Counted from the stretch's first letter, positions 1 through 12,400 are shown. The stretch is 64,000 nucleotides of DNA from Rhynchospora pubera (GCA_028095005.1 CM051460.1:285488238-285552237), one strand, 5' to 3'. Made by a program: numbers and translations. The notes: generated by a model from the sequence alone, not told the origin.

Positions 1-24
1 AAAAATTACACACTTCCTAACACA

Positions 25-196
25 TCCCTTTGGACAATGTCGGGATGCGCTCCGTCGAACGGTGGACTAACGTAGCCGCCGAGGTTCCCGCCGCCGCCAT
101 GGCCATCCTTTTGGATAGTGTCGGGATGGTCGGCGAAAAAGAACGGTGGAGCAACGTAGCTGAGACTCGCGCCGCTGCCGATCTCAACATAGCCAT
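25..196 (-). CDS. Partial first exon, probable mitochondrial-targeted protein
   Basis: Read on the minus strand from the ATG at 196 (a second in-frame ATG is at 190), the frame is open almost to the window edge. It begins MAMLRSAAARVSATLLHRS and is rich in Ala, Arg and Ser, with a single acidic residue in about 57. That composition is typical of a mitochondrial presequence. The frame meets a TAG near position 20, just after a possible GT donor (gttagg), so the exon probably ends there. The presequence contains an internal duplication (LLHRS..IPTLSKRM, then LVHRS..IPTLSKGM). This stretch is GC-rich against AT-rich surroundings. An AAACCCTA motif lies upstream near 263-272. The rest of the gene is outside the window, so the mature protein is unknown. 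It could also be a non-coding GC-rich leader. Confidence 0.42.
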
Positions 197-575
197 CGTT
201 TTGGATTTTCTGGGAGAAGTGGATTTTACGGTTTGAAGACTCTGAGGAAGGTGAAGTGAGATTTTAGGGTTTGAAGAGACTGAGGTGAAGTTGATATTTT
301 TTTAGAGCGATTTTAAAGAGATTTTAGGCGGATCGTACCATCGGCATTGCTTTGACGAAAATACCCTCGTTCCTATTTTTTTTTTTAAACACTCATCCAA
401 CATCAATAAGCTTTCTGATGAGTGGATTTTATATGTATATTCAGGTACCATTTTATCTCCAAACTAAACCAATTGCCTTGAGTTTACATAGTTTACATAG
501 TTTAGATGAGTTTAGGTTAGTTTAATTAGAGTTTTGTGTCAAGAATGAGTTACTACCATAGTTTCTAATTTGATT
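197..575 (-). promoter_or_regulatory. Probable 5' leader and promoter of the left-edge gene
   Basis: No coding frame is visible here. The plus strand shows tttagggtttgaag near 261-275, which is an AAACCCTA telo-box type motif on the minus strand. Such motifs are common just upstream of plant housekeeping genes. Beyond 340 the sequence turns AT-rich with poly-T and nothing else recognisable. Confidence 0.35.
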
Positions 576-2060
576 GCAGATTTTGGACAAGAAATGACTT
601 GGAAGAGTCTATAAAGTTGAAGAGCTCGTTCTAAGCTTTCCAATGGATCTTGAATCACCTCAATCGGAGTTCGGATGAAGGAGATATGCCCAAAATACTG
701 ACAGGACGCAATGCTGACATTTTCCTGAAACTGCCAGATTTAGCAGAATCGCCCGATTTAGCATTTCTATATTTGGATGACGGTTTCTACCGACTCCAGG
801 TGCATCCAAAGCACGTCTTTAGTTATTTTCAGCGTTTCTACACCTTCCCAATGCCTATTAAAGACCTGTTTGAGAGAGAACAAGAAGGAGACCAATCCAA
901 GGTCAAGTTAGGGTTAGAGATTGAGTTATTTGAGAGTTAGGTCTCAAGTCCAGATCGTGGCAACGCCAAGCAGGTCATTTGCGACAGCAAAAGACGTGTT
1001 TGATAGGAGATTTCGACACACGCAAGAGCAATTGGTTGTAATATTTCCTTATTCTCATTTTCTCTTGTGTTTGTATGATGTTTCTTAGTTGTTGATTGTT
1101 TGTTTTAGGGCTATGGTTGTAAACTCGAATTCTTAGTTGTTGATTGCATGTTTATTTAGTTTAATTGATATCTTTGTGTTTTATACCTTGCTTAAATTGC
1201 TTGAATTGATTATGCCATGATTGTCTAAGTAGATTTATTTACACCCGTTAAGTAGAGCTCGCTTAATTGCTAGGTGGTTAAGTCCAAATAAACTTAGATT
1301 ATTAGGCATGGTTATGATTAACACGAAGGTTGTAAACTGAAAGGTTAAACCAGGACTAATTAACGAGAGTTAAGTCCTTTCCAAGAGTGAAAACTCAAGG
1401 ATTTCATAGGTTAGAAAGATATAAACTTGTAGAAACTAGACTAAGAAACGATAGTTGAAATCTAGATTCTATACGAGAAAAATTGGGTTGATTAATTGAT
1501 AACCAGACCTAAAACGAGAGTTTGATCTAGGACCTTAATTAAGCCATTATCCCTGCACAATTTTCAACTGAATTAAGTCAATTTGCATTCACATTGCTAA
1601 TCCTAGCGGGCCGCTGAGTGAACCAGCGAGGTTGTCTATGCCCGCCAAGTAGCCAGCGACTAGTCTAATAGATTAGCGACCTAAGTTCTTTTAGCGGGCC
1701 GCTAGAATTGGGACTAAGGAGAAGTGTTAGCAACCAGAAACCCTAGAATTACGTGACTTGTTGAATCTCTCTCATTAATTCTTGTTTTGATCTTGAAACT
1801 AGACTTAAGATTTGAACCCACCTGCAACCCTTAATTTACAAAAGAGTTGAAAACTATCTAACTAGTTTAGTAAAGTAAAAGATTAATATTCCAACACCGT
1901 CCCTGTGGATTCGACCCTCAAGCTGTTCTACAAACGATTAGATCGGTAGACACGAGATTTTTATTTTGAGACTTGGTTTTCCCCATCGATCACTTTCAAT
2001 ATTCACTCGCATCCAGGCATGAACAAGACTAGTGTACACATAACTGTAGCAATTCCAATT
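576..2060 (+). mobile_element. Degenerate Gypsy-type retrotransposon remnant (LTR/leader)
   Basis: No gene is present. The stretch near 590-710 (aagaaatgacttggaagagt and what follows) and the phrase ccctgtggattcgaccctc at 1901-1920 resemble the non-coding LTR and leader sequence I know from Athila/Tat-type plant Gypsy elements. The short open frame at 650-940 has no recognisable domain and begins at a non-ATG codon, so I do not call it a gene. I could not define LTR ends or a target duplication. A library search with this stretch would settle the family. Confidence 0.45.
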
Positions 2061-2065
2061 GCATG

Positions 2066-2366
2066 TAGGCCTATCAAACGTCGATGGCGTAAGCGGAAAT
2101 CAGCTGTTCCGTTTCGGTAACGAAACGAAAATTCTGTTCGTTTCCGTTCCATTTCGTCAAACGAAATAAATTTCTGTTCCGTTTAACTTTCCGTCCTTTA
2201 TTTCCTATTGATTTCAGCCCTTTTCGTGTTCCGTTTAACGTTCCACTCATTTTCTTCATTTTCGTTCCCGTTCCGTTTTTAGAAACGAAATTAATTTTCT
2301 GTTTTGTTTAACGTTCCGTTTGGACAGAACGGAAACGTTCGAAACGACACGAAATTGACAGGTATA
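2066..2366. mobile_element. hAT-like MITE rich in ttccgtttc repeats
   Basis: About 300 bp with imperfect terminal inverted repeats: TAGGCCTATCAAACG on the left and TATACCTGTCAATTT when the right end is reverse-complemented. The interior is dense in gttccgtttc / gaaacgaaa words. The flanks attgcatg and attggagg match at 6 of 8 bases, as expected for an aged 8-bp hAT target duplication. There is no coding capacity. Confidence 0.5.
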
Positions 2367-3186
2367 ATTGGAGGCATGGGGCGTAATTGCTAATTAGTTG
2401 CAAAAGTGCTAACTTATTTGTTCAAAGCGTTTCCATCCCTACAATTTGCCAACTTCATGACATTTCACTCTTTTATCATTTCATTGCGTCCAACAAATTG
2501 AATTTGCATGGATAAGAAAAATGTTATCAAAAATTAATTGTAAAATAAACTGTTAAAATCCGACATAAAAAGGTTTGTTTTGCCCTTAGAGAGATGAAGA
2601 TCCTCTTCAAGACAACTAATTCAAATTGAAGCGGTTCGTCTAGATAAAGCATACAGTTTTATTTATATTTTGGTGCCACTAGAATTTTTTTGGTAAGTGA
2701 AAATTTCTAAAATTTTAAAAATTCCGGTCCTAAATATTTTTTGAATTTAAAATGATCGGATTAGAAATTCCGGTCCTAAATAATTTTTCTTCCGATACAA
2801 ATAGAAAATGAATTAATTACACAGTACTAACTGGATCTTCAAATCCCGGCATTTTGCTTATTTTCTTTTTGAATTTTAACTAAAAAAAATTTCGTGAACC
2901 GGAACGTGAACTTTCTGACATTTTAAGATTTCAAAATATATTTGTTATTCATTCATAAATTTAATTAAAAATTTGCATTCATTCATTAAAAATTTAAAAC
3001 AATTGATGATATATAGGTGGCGCAAGGGAACCCGAACCCGGATTGGGATATGCTGATTGTCTGATTGATATACAATACAATAATAACACGATAATATCCA
3101 TACAATAACTATTCCTATTCCTTCCGTACTGTTTTTCTTGCAAATTTCCCCTCGGCCAGACCTTCAGTTCCCGATTGAATTGAACC
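2367..3186. other. AT-rich intergenic sequence
   Basis: I see no gene or clear element. The end of the stretch (3187-3216) carries a (GA)n run that forms the leader immediately upstream of the enolase-phosphatase start. Confidence 0.6.
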
Positions 3187-3216
3187 TCAGTTGGAGACAG
3201 AGAGAGAGAGAGAGAG

Positions 3217-6200
3217 ATGACGGTAGTGTTGCCGTGTGCCAGCTTGGCAAAATGCCTTCGCCTCGTGTCTCCGTCAGGTCATCCTCTAATGTCTCAGTTC
3301 TCTTCTCTGTGCTTATCTTCATTCGGGCATTTCATCAAACATCTCCTCTGCACCACTCTGTCACTGTGTCCTCGGTCCTCCTTTCAGGATTTGGGAAGGC
3401 TTCCGTTGCCTCTGCACTGTATGCATCTCACAAGATGACAACTTATACCAGTCATTCCCCGCACTCCTTTAAGGTATTGATGAACAAGAATTATGAATTC
3501 AGGTTAATTTGTTTTTAATTCAAACATAATATTTGCAGTGTTCCTTACGCAATAGAATCTGTAGAAACTTATAAAGCCAGATTAATGTTTTGCTTCCTTT
3601 CAAGCCTTTAATTTTGGACCAATCCAGAGACTTCGGGCCAATTTTTCACCTGCTGCTATCCATCCAACTAAAGCATATGCTGTTCAAAATGGGAGCTCCA
3701 TACCACCGACTTCAAGAGTCAGTTCTCCTATATATATATATTTTTTCCTCTTTGTCTCTCCTCCTACTTCATCCTTTCCATTTTATTTTTCATGTATGTC
3801 TGTTTTATACTAGTTAGTTGGGGATAGTTTGTATTTATGATGTATTATTATTTTTTAATACTTGACAGAAATGTATTGTGCTGGACATTGAAGGAACAAC
3901 AACTCCAATTTCATTTGTTTTTGAGGTTCTTTTCCCTTATGCCCGTGACAATGTGAGGAAACACCTGATTGCTACGTATGACAGTGACAAAACAAAAGAT
4001 GACATCAAGTTATTGAGAGCACAGGTAAAGAAAATATATATTATTCTTTTTGGAACAGAAATTGACTAGAAGACTCTGGATTATGAAGTAGGAAGATGAC
4101 TCCCTGCTAATTTTCTTTCTCTATCCCTCTCTATGAGAGCCAGTCTTAGAATTTTGGTGTGACACCATTAGCCTTGTCACCAAACTAGAACTGATTTTCT
4201 GGTAAACCATACATGGAAAGGGTAACTGTCAGTGAGGTGCGTAATGTATCTGTCATGAGGTACTATCATAGCTTCTTATGCTATGCATAACATGGCTAAT
4301 AACGTCAAAGAATGAAGAGTCATTAAATAGAATAAGCAATATTTTGTTAACTAGAACATCTGTCTCCAAACTTAAAAATTTAAGAGTGTTTTTTTATTTT
4401 CTTGTTCATGTATAATTGAGAGAAGCTCCATTCTTCATTCTGCTTGGAGTTTGTGCATATTTTTATTTATTTATTTTTTTTTTTGTATAAGTTATGTGAA
4501 ATTTAGTCTGATTTTTGTCATATGGACTATGTTGGTAGCAGCATACTGGGACAGGCTAGTTCATGCTTTTTAGATTTGATCTACTTGTTTTGCCGAACAC
4601 CAATAAACAGGTTGAAGATGACTTGAAACAAGGAGTCAGTGGTGCAGTACCTATTCCACCTGATGAGGCAGGAGAAGACTCAGTTATAGATGCACTGGTA
4701 GCAAATGTGGAGGCTATGATCAAAGCTGATAGGAAGATCACATCCCTCAAGCAACTTCAGGTGTTGTAAAAGACACCTACTGATGATTCAGAACTTCAAA
4801 TTTATTTGGTATTTCACATTGATGAAAGAAATACATATTTTGGTATGCAGGGACACATATGGAGAACAGGATTTGAAAGCAAAGAGATCCAAGGAGTTGT
4901 TTTTGATGATGTACCTGAGGCTCTTAAGAGATGGCATGCGAGTGGCATAAAGGTCCATCCTCTCTTTCTCTCTATGCGCTTGTGTCTGCATGTCTGCTGT
5001 TTGTTTATTAATTTGAATCATTTTAAATTCTATCTTGCAATCTCTGACCTGACCTGATCCAAATATTTTAAAATGTGAGCCCAAAAGTTGACATTGACCA
5101 GACAATTTGTGTAGTTAAACCAGCAACCTGATTCAACTGCAATCCATTTTGATTTAAAATTGAGCTACTTATAACTAGTGAAGCTGAAACTTTCCTAACC
5201 CTTGTGACCATGGGCAATACGGCTTACCTGAGCCACCCTTAACAAAAAGTCAACTTTACCTCTTAATTAGATTTTCCAGGATAATAACCCAAAATGAACC
5301 AAATCCTGAAGTCAGCCAACCAAATTAATCTGAAAATAATGATTGCAGAGTTGGACCTGACTTAAACTGAATGACCTAAACTGAATGGCCAAGAAATAAA
5401 TTGACCTGAAACTGATTTGAGCCAGCCATATGTGACTGAGCCTGGCGATCTTTTGCTTGTAGTTGATATGACAAAAATTCAATTTTCAAATGCCTTAGGT
5501 TGGGTTATATATTGATGATGCCACCTGTTAATGTATTGTTACTACTTACTAGTCAAGTGTAGCAAGTGAGATTTAGTTTACCTTTTGGGTTTATTCAGGT
5601 AGGTCATTCTTCCTTGTATAATTGCAGTATTAATTTATTATTCAACCTGGAAATATTTTTCTTCAAGCCAGGTTTACATCTATTCAAGTGGGAGCAGAGA
5701 GGCTCAGAGACTGATATTTGGAAATACCACCTATGGTGATTTGAGGCCATATCTATGTGGATTTTTTGACACAATGATAGGGTTTGTTTTGTCTCAACTG
5801 GTGTCTTATATTGTTAAAACTTTCATTCAATAAAACCAAAACTAGTTTGTTTACTAGAAGCCTCAAAATACAATGTACTTCTCAGCAAAACCAAAAACTA
5901 CAATAAAATATTGGAAGTTGTAAAAGGTGCGAAATAAATGTTTAACCCCTCTTCTTATACATCAATATATTTGATGAAACTATCATTAAACATACTCTTG
6001 AGGAATGAAAGTTAATATTGACATCTTCAAAATAAAAATGATAAATGAGAGGGTGTGATTTAATTGTTTGCACAGAGTATGCAGTATTTTGATGTTTAAT
6101 TTGTGGGGCATCCTGATAATTCAATGCAAAGTAGAAGAACGTAGCACTCTTGCATAAAGTAGAAAGGATGCTTAGAGTCTTGCATTAAGTAGAAGCAAGT

Positions 6201-6664
6201 AAGGAGTTTATTGCCTTGACAGTAATTTGATTTCTTACTCTTTTCATGTTTTTTTTTTTAATTGCACTACAGGAACAAAAGAGAATCAAAAAGCTACTAT
6301 GAGATAACAGAATCAGTAGGGGTGGATAAACCGTCTGAAGTGTTGTTCATCACAGATGTCTATCCTGAAGCAGTCGCAGCAAAGTCAGCAGGTAACTATG
6401 CCATCTAGTCCTTAAAAAAGTAAATTTCTGCTTTGAGCACTCCATCAGGCTACAGCATTACAGTGCTGGATATCCGTGTACTGAATAACTTGGATATGGT
6501 TAGTTTCACCTGTTTCATTTAGTTATGTGAAGCTTATGGCATTGGGTCATTAAATTCTATGTAAATTGTTAGGACTTGATGTATTGATATCCCTCCGTCC
6601 TGGCAATGCACCTCTGTCCGAAGGCCATGGCTTTCCGACAATCACTTCTTTTGCTGAAGTTTAA
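3217..6664 (+). CDS. Enolase-phosphatase E1 (acireductone synthase), no dehydratase domain
   Basis: HAD-family enzyme of the methionine salvage (Yang) cycle, converting 2,3-diketo-5-methylthiopentyl-1-phosphate to the acireductone. Exons: 3217-3277, 3388-3473, 3628-3717, 3869-4024, 4611-4760, 4851-4952, 5672-5781, 6273-6391, 6573-6664. All join in frame to 321 aa. The catalytic HAD motif DIEGTTTP starts at residue 85, motif II is VYIYSSGS near 216, motif IV is FITDVYPEA, and the end is LRPGNAPL..FPTITSFAEV. Plant homologues are normally about 500-aa fusions with an N-terminal methylthioribulose-1-phosphate dehydratase. Here that half is absent and residues 1-79 contain no Asp or Glu, suggesting an organelle presequence. 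An alternative start at ATG 3252 without the first intron gives 346 aa, also acid-free at the N terminus. The enzyme domain is certain; the first exons are inferred. Confidence 0.87.
5675..5901 (+). repeat. Left arm of an inverted duplication (exon 6 plus intron)
   Basis: This stretch covers exon 6 of the enolase-phosphatase gene and about 120 bases of the following intron. It recurs in reverse orientation at 7312-7545. The exon part is identical in the two arms over about 107 bases. The intron part differs by about five substitutions and two small indels. Confidence 0.9.
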
Positions 6665-6844
6665 ACTCAATAAAGTATTCTATGTTAGTTATATATTTTT
6701 CATTATCTTGTGTACAAAAGTAGATGGTGCTTAATTTTATAACTCTCTCTATGTCTCTCTCTCAATTTGTATCTTATGTATACAAAGTTATTTAATGTGA
6801 CACACAGCCTTCTAATGATGTTTGGATTGAGCAAATATTTAAGC

Positions 6845-7307
6845 ATATGTTGCTAAAAATATTAATATGATTTTGAATGTTTTTGCTGTATTTCTAAAAT
6901 ATTAATATGGTAAATATCTTCTGAAATTTTAGGTCCGCAACATCATGCTAAAGAGCTTAAGAAAAAATAATTGAAAACAAGCAAAGCCGAATAGCTCAAT
7001 ACGAGTCAAATCAAAGGCATAATCATGTATATGGTCTGACTTGATCCGTCTGCTAGCAAGTGAATAAATCCTGACCTCAACAAAACGCACTAATCATCTT
7101 GATAAGTTCTTAGCTGACATGTCGCTTCAGAAAATTTCCACCTACCTTGCACAGAGAGTGCCAGGCAATAATCACTTCCTTGTTACTTTTATATCTATTG
7201 GGGAATAGGCTCGAAGTCAGTATGGACGTAGTTGAAAGCAACACGGAAGGAAATAACGACATTGTGTCAGTCTATTAAAAACGTTCGTAACTTATAATGG
7301 AAAAATC
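6845..7307 (+). repeat. Dispersed repeat, copy 1 (left of cycloartenol synthase)
   Basis: Closely matches 17002-17430 in the same orientation. Shared words include aaaacaagcaaagccgaata, gatccgtctgctagcaagtg and gtgccaggcaataatcactt. Copy 1 has about 70 extra bases near 7210-7280. No coding frame or terminal repeat is visible, so the family is unknown. The two copies bracket the cycloartenol synthase gene. Confidence 0.85.
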
Positions 7308-7311
7308 GATT

Positions 7312-7545
7312 GTACTTTTTGGTCTTGCTGAGAAGTACATTGTATTTTGAGGCTTCTAGTAAACAAAACTAGTTTTGGTTTTATTTCCCTTGAATGGAAG
7401 TTTTCACAATATAAGACACCAGTTGACACAAAACAAACCCTATCATTGTGTCAAAAAATCCACATAGATATGGCCTCAAATCACCATAGGTGGTATTTCC
7501 AAATATCAGTCTCTGAGCCTCTCTGCTCCCACTTGAATAGATGTA
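7312..7545 (-). repeat. Right arm: antisense copy of enolase-phosphatase exon 6
   Basis: Reverse-complement copy of 5675-5901, containing all but the first two or three bases of exon 6 plus part of its downstream intron. It sits 650 bp beyond the stop codon. If transcription of the gene ran past 7545, the RNA could fold into a stem of about 230 bp with a loop of about 1.4 kb. There is no sign that it is translated. Confidence 0.88.
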
Positions 7546-9245
7546 GCATTTTTTGAATCTGTGTGTTTATTTGTTTATTAAGGATAGAGAATAAGACAGA
7601 GAAAAAGAGGAGAGGATCATGAGAGCACGTAAGGGTGCCTACGGTCTTTCATCAAAAAAAAAAAAAAACAAAACAAAAAAAACAAAAAGAGCACGCAAGG
7701 GCAGGGCAGTGGATGGATGAGTTTGAATAAGGACAATGTGAAGGTTAATTGTTTAAAAGGAATAATGGCATCGGGATTGGTGATGGGATTAGGTGGCGAA
7801 CAATTTGGTTTGTGTTGCAAATTTGTAATAAATAAATAAGAATAATATAAAGAAGTAAAAGATGGAGAAGTGAGAAGTGGTCCGACAAGCTAGACAAGCG
7901 TGAAGAGTCCATGAAGAATTGAAGATGAAGCGCATAGACAGTATTTGTCCGTTGGAGTTTCGAGTGAGACTGGGCCGCTGGGGTGTCTGAGTAAACAAAC
8001 AATTTGTATGTAACAAATCAGGATTATTGGTGGGAAGTGGGAAGACGGACACATAAATCTTTACTTATCTTTACTTACTTATAAAAAGTATCAATCCAAA
8101 GGTATATCCAATTTTGAGTCCAAAGGATGGACCGTCTATTTTTGCGATTTTATCAGATCAGTGGTGTAGATTTATCTATGAGATTAAAAATTTAAACCTT
8201 TGGTTTAGACGTGTTAACATTCGCTGAGGCTGAGCGGAGTTGTGCTCGATTAAGTTAGCGGCTTAATATATGTATTTCTAAATATGAAAAACTTTTTATT
8301 CAATATGCGCACAAATCATCTTGCTGCTAGTTATCTTATTGATAATTCTTTCCATATACTAAATCTCACTTTATGTCGTTGGATAGAATAGAAATGACAT
8401 TAATTATAAAATCAAAATTTGGGATAGGCCCACAATATATTCTTTTTCTCATTTATGCATATCATTCTCTCTAAATGAGACATACCATGATTAACATCGT
8501 TTCCTTTAATAAGTTACTCGATAATCAATCAGAGATGTAATTAAATATATTTCTGCCAATAAAACAAATTATGTGAATATTTGATAGAAAAATTTTTATT
8601 TGATACTGATAATTTACTTGTACTCAAGATTAAAATTAGAAAAAAAAATTAACTCTTCTAATCATAATGGAAATGTTTCTAGCGCTGATTGATAATCAAA
8701 TAGTGCATAATATTGGAATTAGATATTTATAATAAATGCAGATTCATGAACGATTGTTAATTCTGCTGAGATAAAATTAATGGATGAGAAACAATTGTTA
8801 ATTTGTCATGTCTATTTCTTCAAATTATTTTTTATTATTGAAAAATGTATTTATTTTTATCAAATTATTTTTTAGCCGTTCACATGTCTATTTTTATTGA
8901 TTCTATTTGTTTAAATCGGCAAGTAATGTTGCTATTTTCAGCGCCAATCAAGACAATATTGATCTTAAATATTGAAAATTAACAACATATTCATATAAAA
9001 TAATATAATTTCGTATGTTAAATACCACATGTTAAAAGTTCACATAAAAAAAAATACATACCACAAATCTTAATTTTTTTAAATATATAAAAAAAAAATG
9101 TCCGCACATTAAGCGCTGCCAGTGGTCACAAAAATAGGGATTAGGAAGCGAGGAGAGTGCATTGCATGGGCCGGACTCATCAAGCTAGCGTTAACAAAAT
9201 CAGAAACAGACATTGTTACTGACAGACACAGACACCGGAATCTCA
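7546..9245. other. Intergenic, AT-rich, upstream of cycloartenol synthase
   Basis: Contains an A-rich run near 7653-7690 and long AT-rich stretches from 8280 to 9110. Short frames on the minus strand at 7617-8052 are low-complexity and have no domain, so I do not call them genes. The last few hundred bases are presumably promoter for the gene starting at 9480, but I see no specific motif I would defend. Confidence 0.5.
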
Positions 9246-9246
9246 T

Positions 9247-9268
9247 CTCTCTCTCTCTCTCTCTCTTT
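9247..9268 (+). repeat. (CT)n microsatellite in the 5' leader
   Basis: An uninterrupted CT run about 210 bp upstream of the cycloartenol synthase ATG. CT-rich leaders are common in plant genes. It is followed by further leader sequence without an upstream ATG in a long frame. Confidence 0.8.
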
Positions 9269-9479
9269 CATCGAGACGAGACGATCAAGATTGGAGTCGG
9301 TCTTTTCTTCAATCTCTGTTCAATCTCCTCTTAATTACGAGTTGACTGATCGGAGGCGAGGAGCTGCTTTTACTGTTACTGTGGTTATCAAATTGTATTT
9401 GTACGTGTCTTTCTTCTAGATCTAGGGAGAACTTTTCCTGAAACAGCACGAACAGCAACAAACAGAAACAGAAAGAGCA

Positions 9480-12400
9480 ATGTGGCAGTTGAAGGTGGCG
9501 GATGGCGCCCCCGCCTCTCCCTGGCTGCGCACCACCAACAACCACGTTGGGAGGCAGCTCTGGGAGTTCGACCCCGAATTGGGCTCCGCGGAGGAGAGGG
9601 AGGAGGTCGAGAGCGCGCGCGAGGCCTTTCGCGCCAACCGATTCCAGATGAAGCACAGCTCCGACCTCCTCATGCGCCTCCAGGTCTGCCATCTTTCTAT
9701 CTTCTTATTTTAATTTTAATTTAGCCTTCCTTTATTAACTTTACTTGACATTATATCTCCGACCAATAGATATAATGAGCCTTGTTATATATGCAGTTTG
9801 CCAGGCTCAATCCCAATCCCAATCCCCTTCACCTCGACCCTCCACTAATTAAGCTGGCGGAAAACGAGGACGTCACACACCAAGCCGTCGCCACTTCTCT
9901 AAGGAGAGCCGTTGCTCAATATTCTACCTTACAAGCACATGATGGCCACTGGCCCGGCGACTATGGAGGCCCCATGTTTCTCATGCCTGGCTTGATCATC
10001 TCTTTGTACGTCACCGCTGCATTGAATGCTCTTCTTTCACCAGAGCATCAAAAGGAGATACGACGCTATCTTTACAATCATCAGGTACCTTTTACCTTCT
10101 CTTCTCTTCATACCAATTCATGCAATTCTATGTTGCTACGGACTTGCAACTCAAATCACAGAACAAAGACGGCGGATGGGGATTGCATATAGAGGGCCAC
10201 AGCACCATGTTCGGCTCTGTGCTCACATATGTCACTCTCAGGTTGCTTGGTGAAGCCCCTAATGCTGGAGATGGTGCCATGGACAAAGCAAGGGATTGGA
10301 TATTAACCCATGGCACTGCCACTGCTATTACTTCCTGGGGCAAATTTTGGCTTTCTGTTAGTCCTAAATTCTTTCCTCTAACATTTTTCTTTTTTTTTTT
10401 TTACCATTAAATTCATATCAGCTAACTTCCATTTTTCACTTTTACACTGACTACTCTTAGGTACTTGGAGTCTTTGACTGGTCTGGGAATAATCCTTTAC
10501 CACCTGAGATATGGCTACTGCCATACATTCTGCCCATTCATCCTGGTATCTGCCTACATATACTCTCCATATTACCATTTCATTTTTTATAGCCTCTTCA
10601 TAGTTTCAACTTTGAACCACCACACCAAAATTACTATATGTTTTCTATTGGTATTTTAGAAACAAAGAAAGAAAGAAAGGCACCTTTCACATTTGACCCT
10701 AAAATTTACAGGAAGGATGTGGTGTCACTGTCGGATGGTTTATTTGCCAATGTCTTATATATACGGCAAGAGATTTGTTGGTAAAATCACACCGCTGGTA
10801 TTGGAACTACGAAAGGAACTTTTCTCCATCCCGTACGACAAGATTGATTGGAATAAGGCACGCAATGAGTGTGCTAAGGTTTGTTCATTTTAATTTCTCC
10901 TTTAGATTGTTAAGAGCTGTGAGTCTTTTTGTGATATTGTCTACCTATTACTGTACCTCTGATTCGCTGAACCAATGATACAAGATATATGTAGGAAGAT
11001 CTGTACTACCCCCACCCAATGATACAAGATATATTGTGGGCCACCCTTGACAAGTTTGTAGAGCCTGTTCTGTTGCACTGGCCCGGTACCAAGTTGAGAG
11101 AGAAGGCTCTTAACACTGCTATCCAACATATCCATTATGAAGATGAGAACACTCGTTACATTTGCATTGGTCCTGTTAACAAGGTAAATCTCTGTTTTTC
11201 CTTTGTAATTAGTGAATTACTCTGCAGCTATGTGCATCTTGTAATTGCTACTACACTTTTGTTTGTTATAGGTGCTCAATATGCTGTGCTGCTGGATTGA
11301 GGATCCAAATTCAGAGGCATTTAAGCTCCACATCCCAAGAATCTATGACTATCTGTGGATTGCTGAAGATGGCATGAAAATGCAAGGCTACAACGGAAGT
11401 CAACTGTGGGACACTGCATTTACTGTTCAAGCAATTTATGCTACAGGTCTTGTTGAAGAGTATGCACCTACCCTTTACAAGGCTCACAACTATGTCAAAC
11501 ATAGTCAGGTATCCATAACTCGTGTACCAGATTGGTATGCCATTTTTGAAATGTGAAATATGAAGAAGAATTTGTAACAACAGAAAGTATATTTCTAAAA
11601 GGTACTTGAGGATTGTCCAGGGGATCTTAGTTACTGGTATCGTCACATTTCTAAAGGAGCATGGCCGTTCTCTACGGCAGATCATGGATGGCCTATTTCC
11701 GACTGCACTGCTGAAGGACTGAAGGTGGGTATTGATTATATGTGGAATGAAATATTCTGCCTTTTTTTTTCCCCTTCGGAATTTTTGAATGCAACTAATT
11801 ATGATTGTTGATTTATTTTTCTTGTTCAGGCTGCCTTATTGTTGTCAAAGTTACCTCAAGAAATGGTCGGTTCACCCATTGAACCAAATAGGCTGTACGA
11901 TGCTGTCAATGTTATTTTATCACTGATGGTATGTCTACTTCATTATTGATGATAAATTAATTCTTGCTCGTCAAACACTTTGTTGATTGAATTTTGAATT
12001 TTGCCTAGGTGCTACAATCTGTGTGCTTGATGTGCTTTCTCTCTGAACTTACCATTTTACTATTATATGATAAGTTAATTGATAATGGCAATGATGTTTA
12101 TTAACATTATCTTGTTTTCTTATGTCTTCTTGTTTCTTGTAGAATGACAATGGTGGCTTTGCGACCTATGAACTCACAAGATCTTATGCATGGATGGAGG
12201 TGAGAATTGTTTGCATGCGATCCTTGGATTCTGCTTTTCTTGTTTCATAAATGTGGATTTGAGTGTGCAAGAGTTTAGTTGATGATGCTAAACAATCTGG
12301 ATATGAGGAATTGCAATTCTTTATACTTGACTTGGTGCAGTATAGTTAAAGTTTTGCTACTGAATGGGGAATCTGTAGAGTACATATACATACAATTTCC

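Noticed and set aside
30..236. 68-residue plus-strand frame at the left edge
   Set aside because: The opposite strand gives a better presequence-like frame with an ATG and an upstream telo-box, so the plus frame is a shadow.
2074..2259. 61-residue minus-strand frame
   Set aside because: Lies entirely inside a hAT-like MITE and comes from its gttccgtttc repeats.
9309..9692. 127-residue minus-strand frame over the cycloartenol synthase start
   Set aside because: Antisense shadow of exon 1, whose sense frame is a clear family match.
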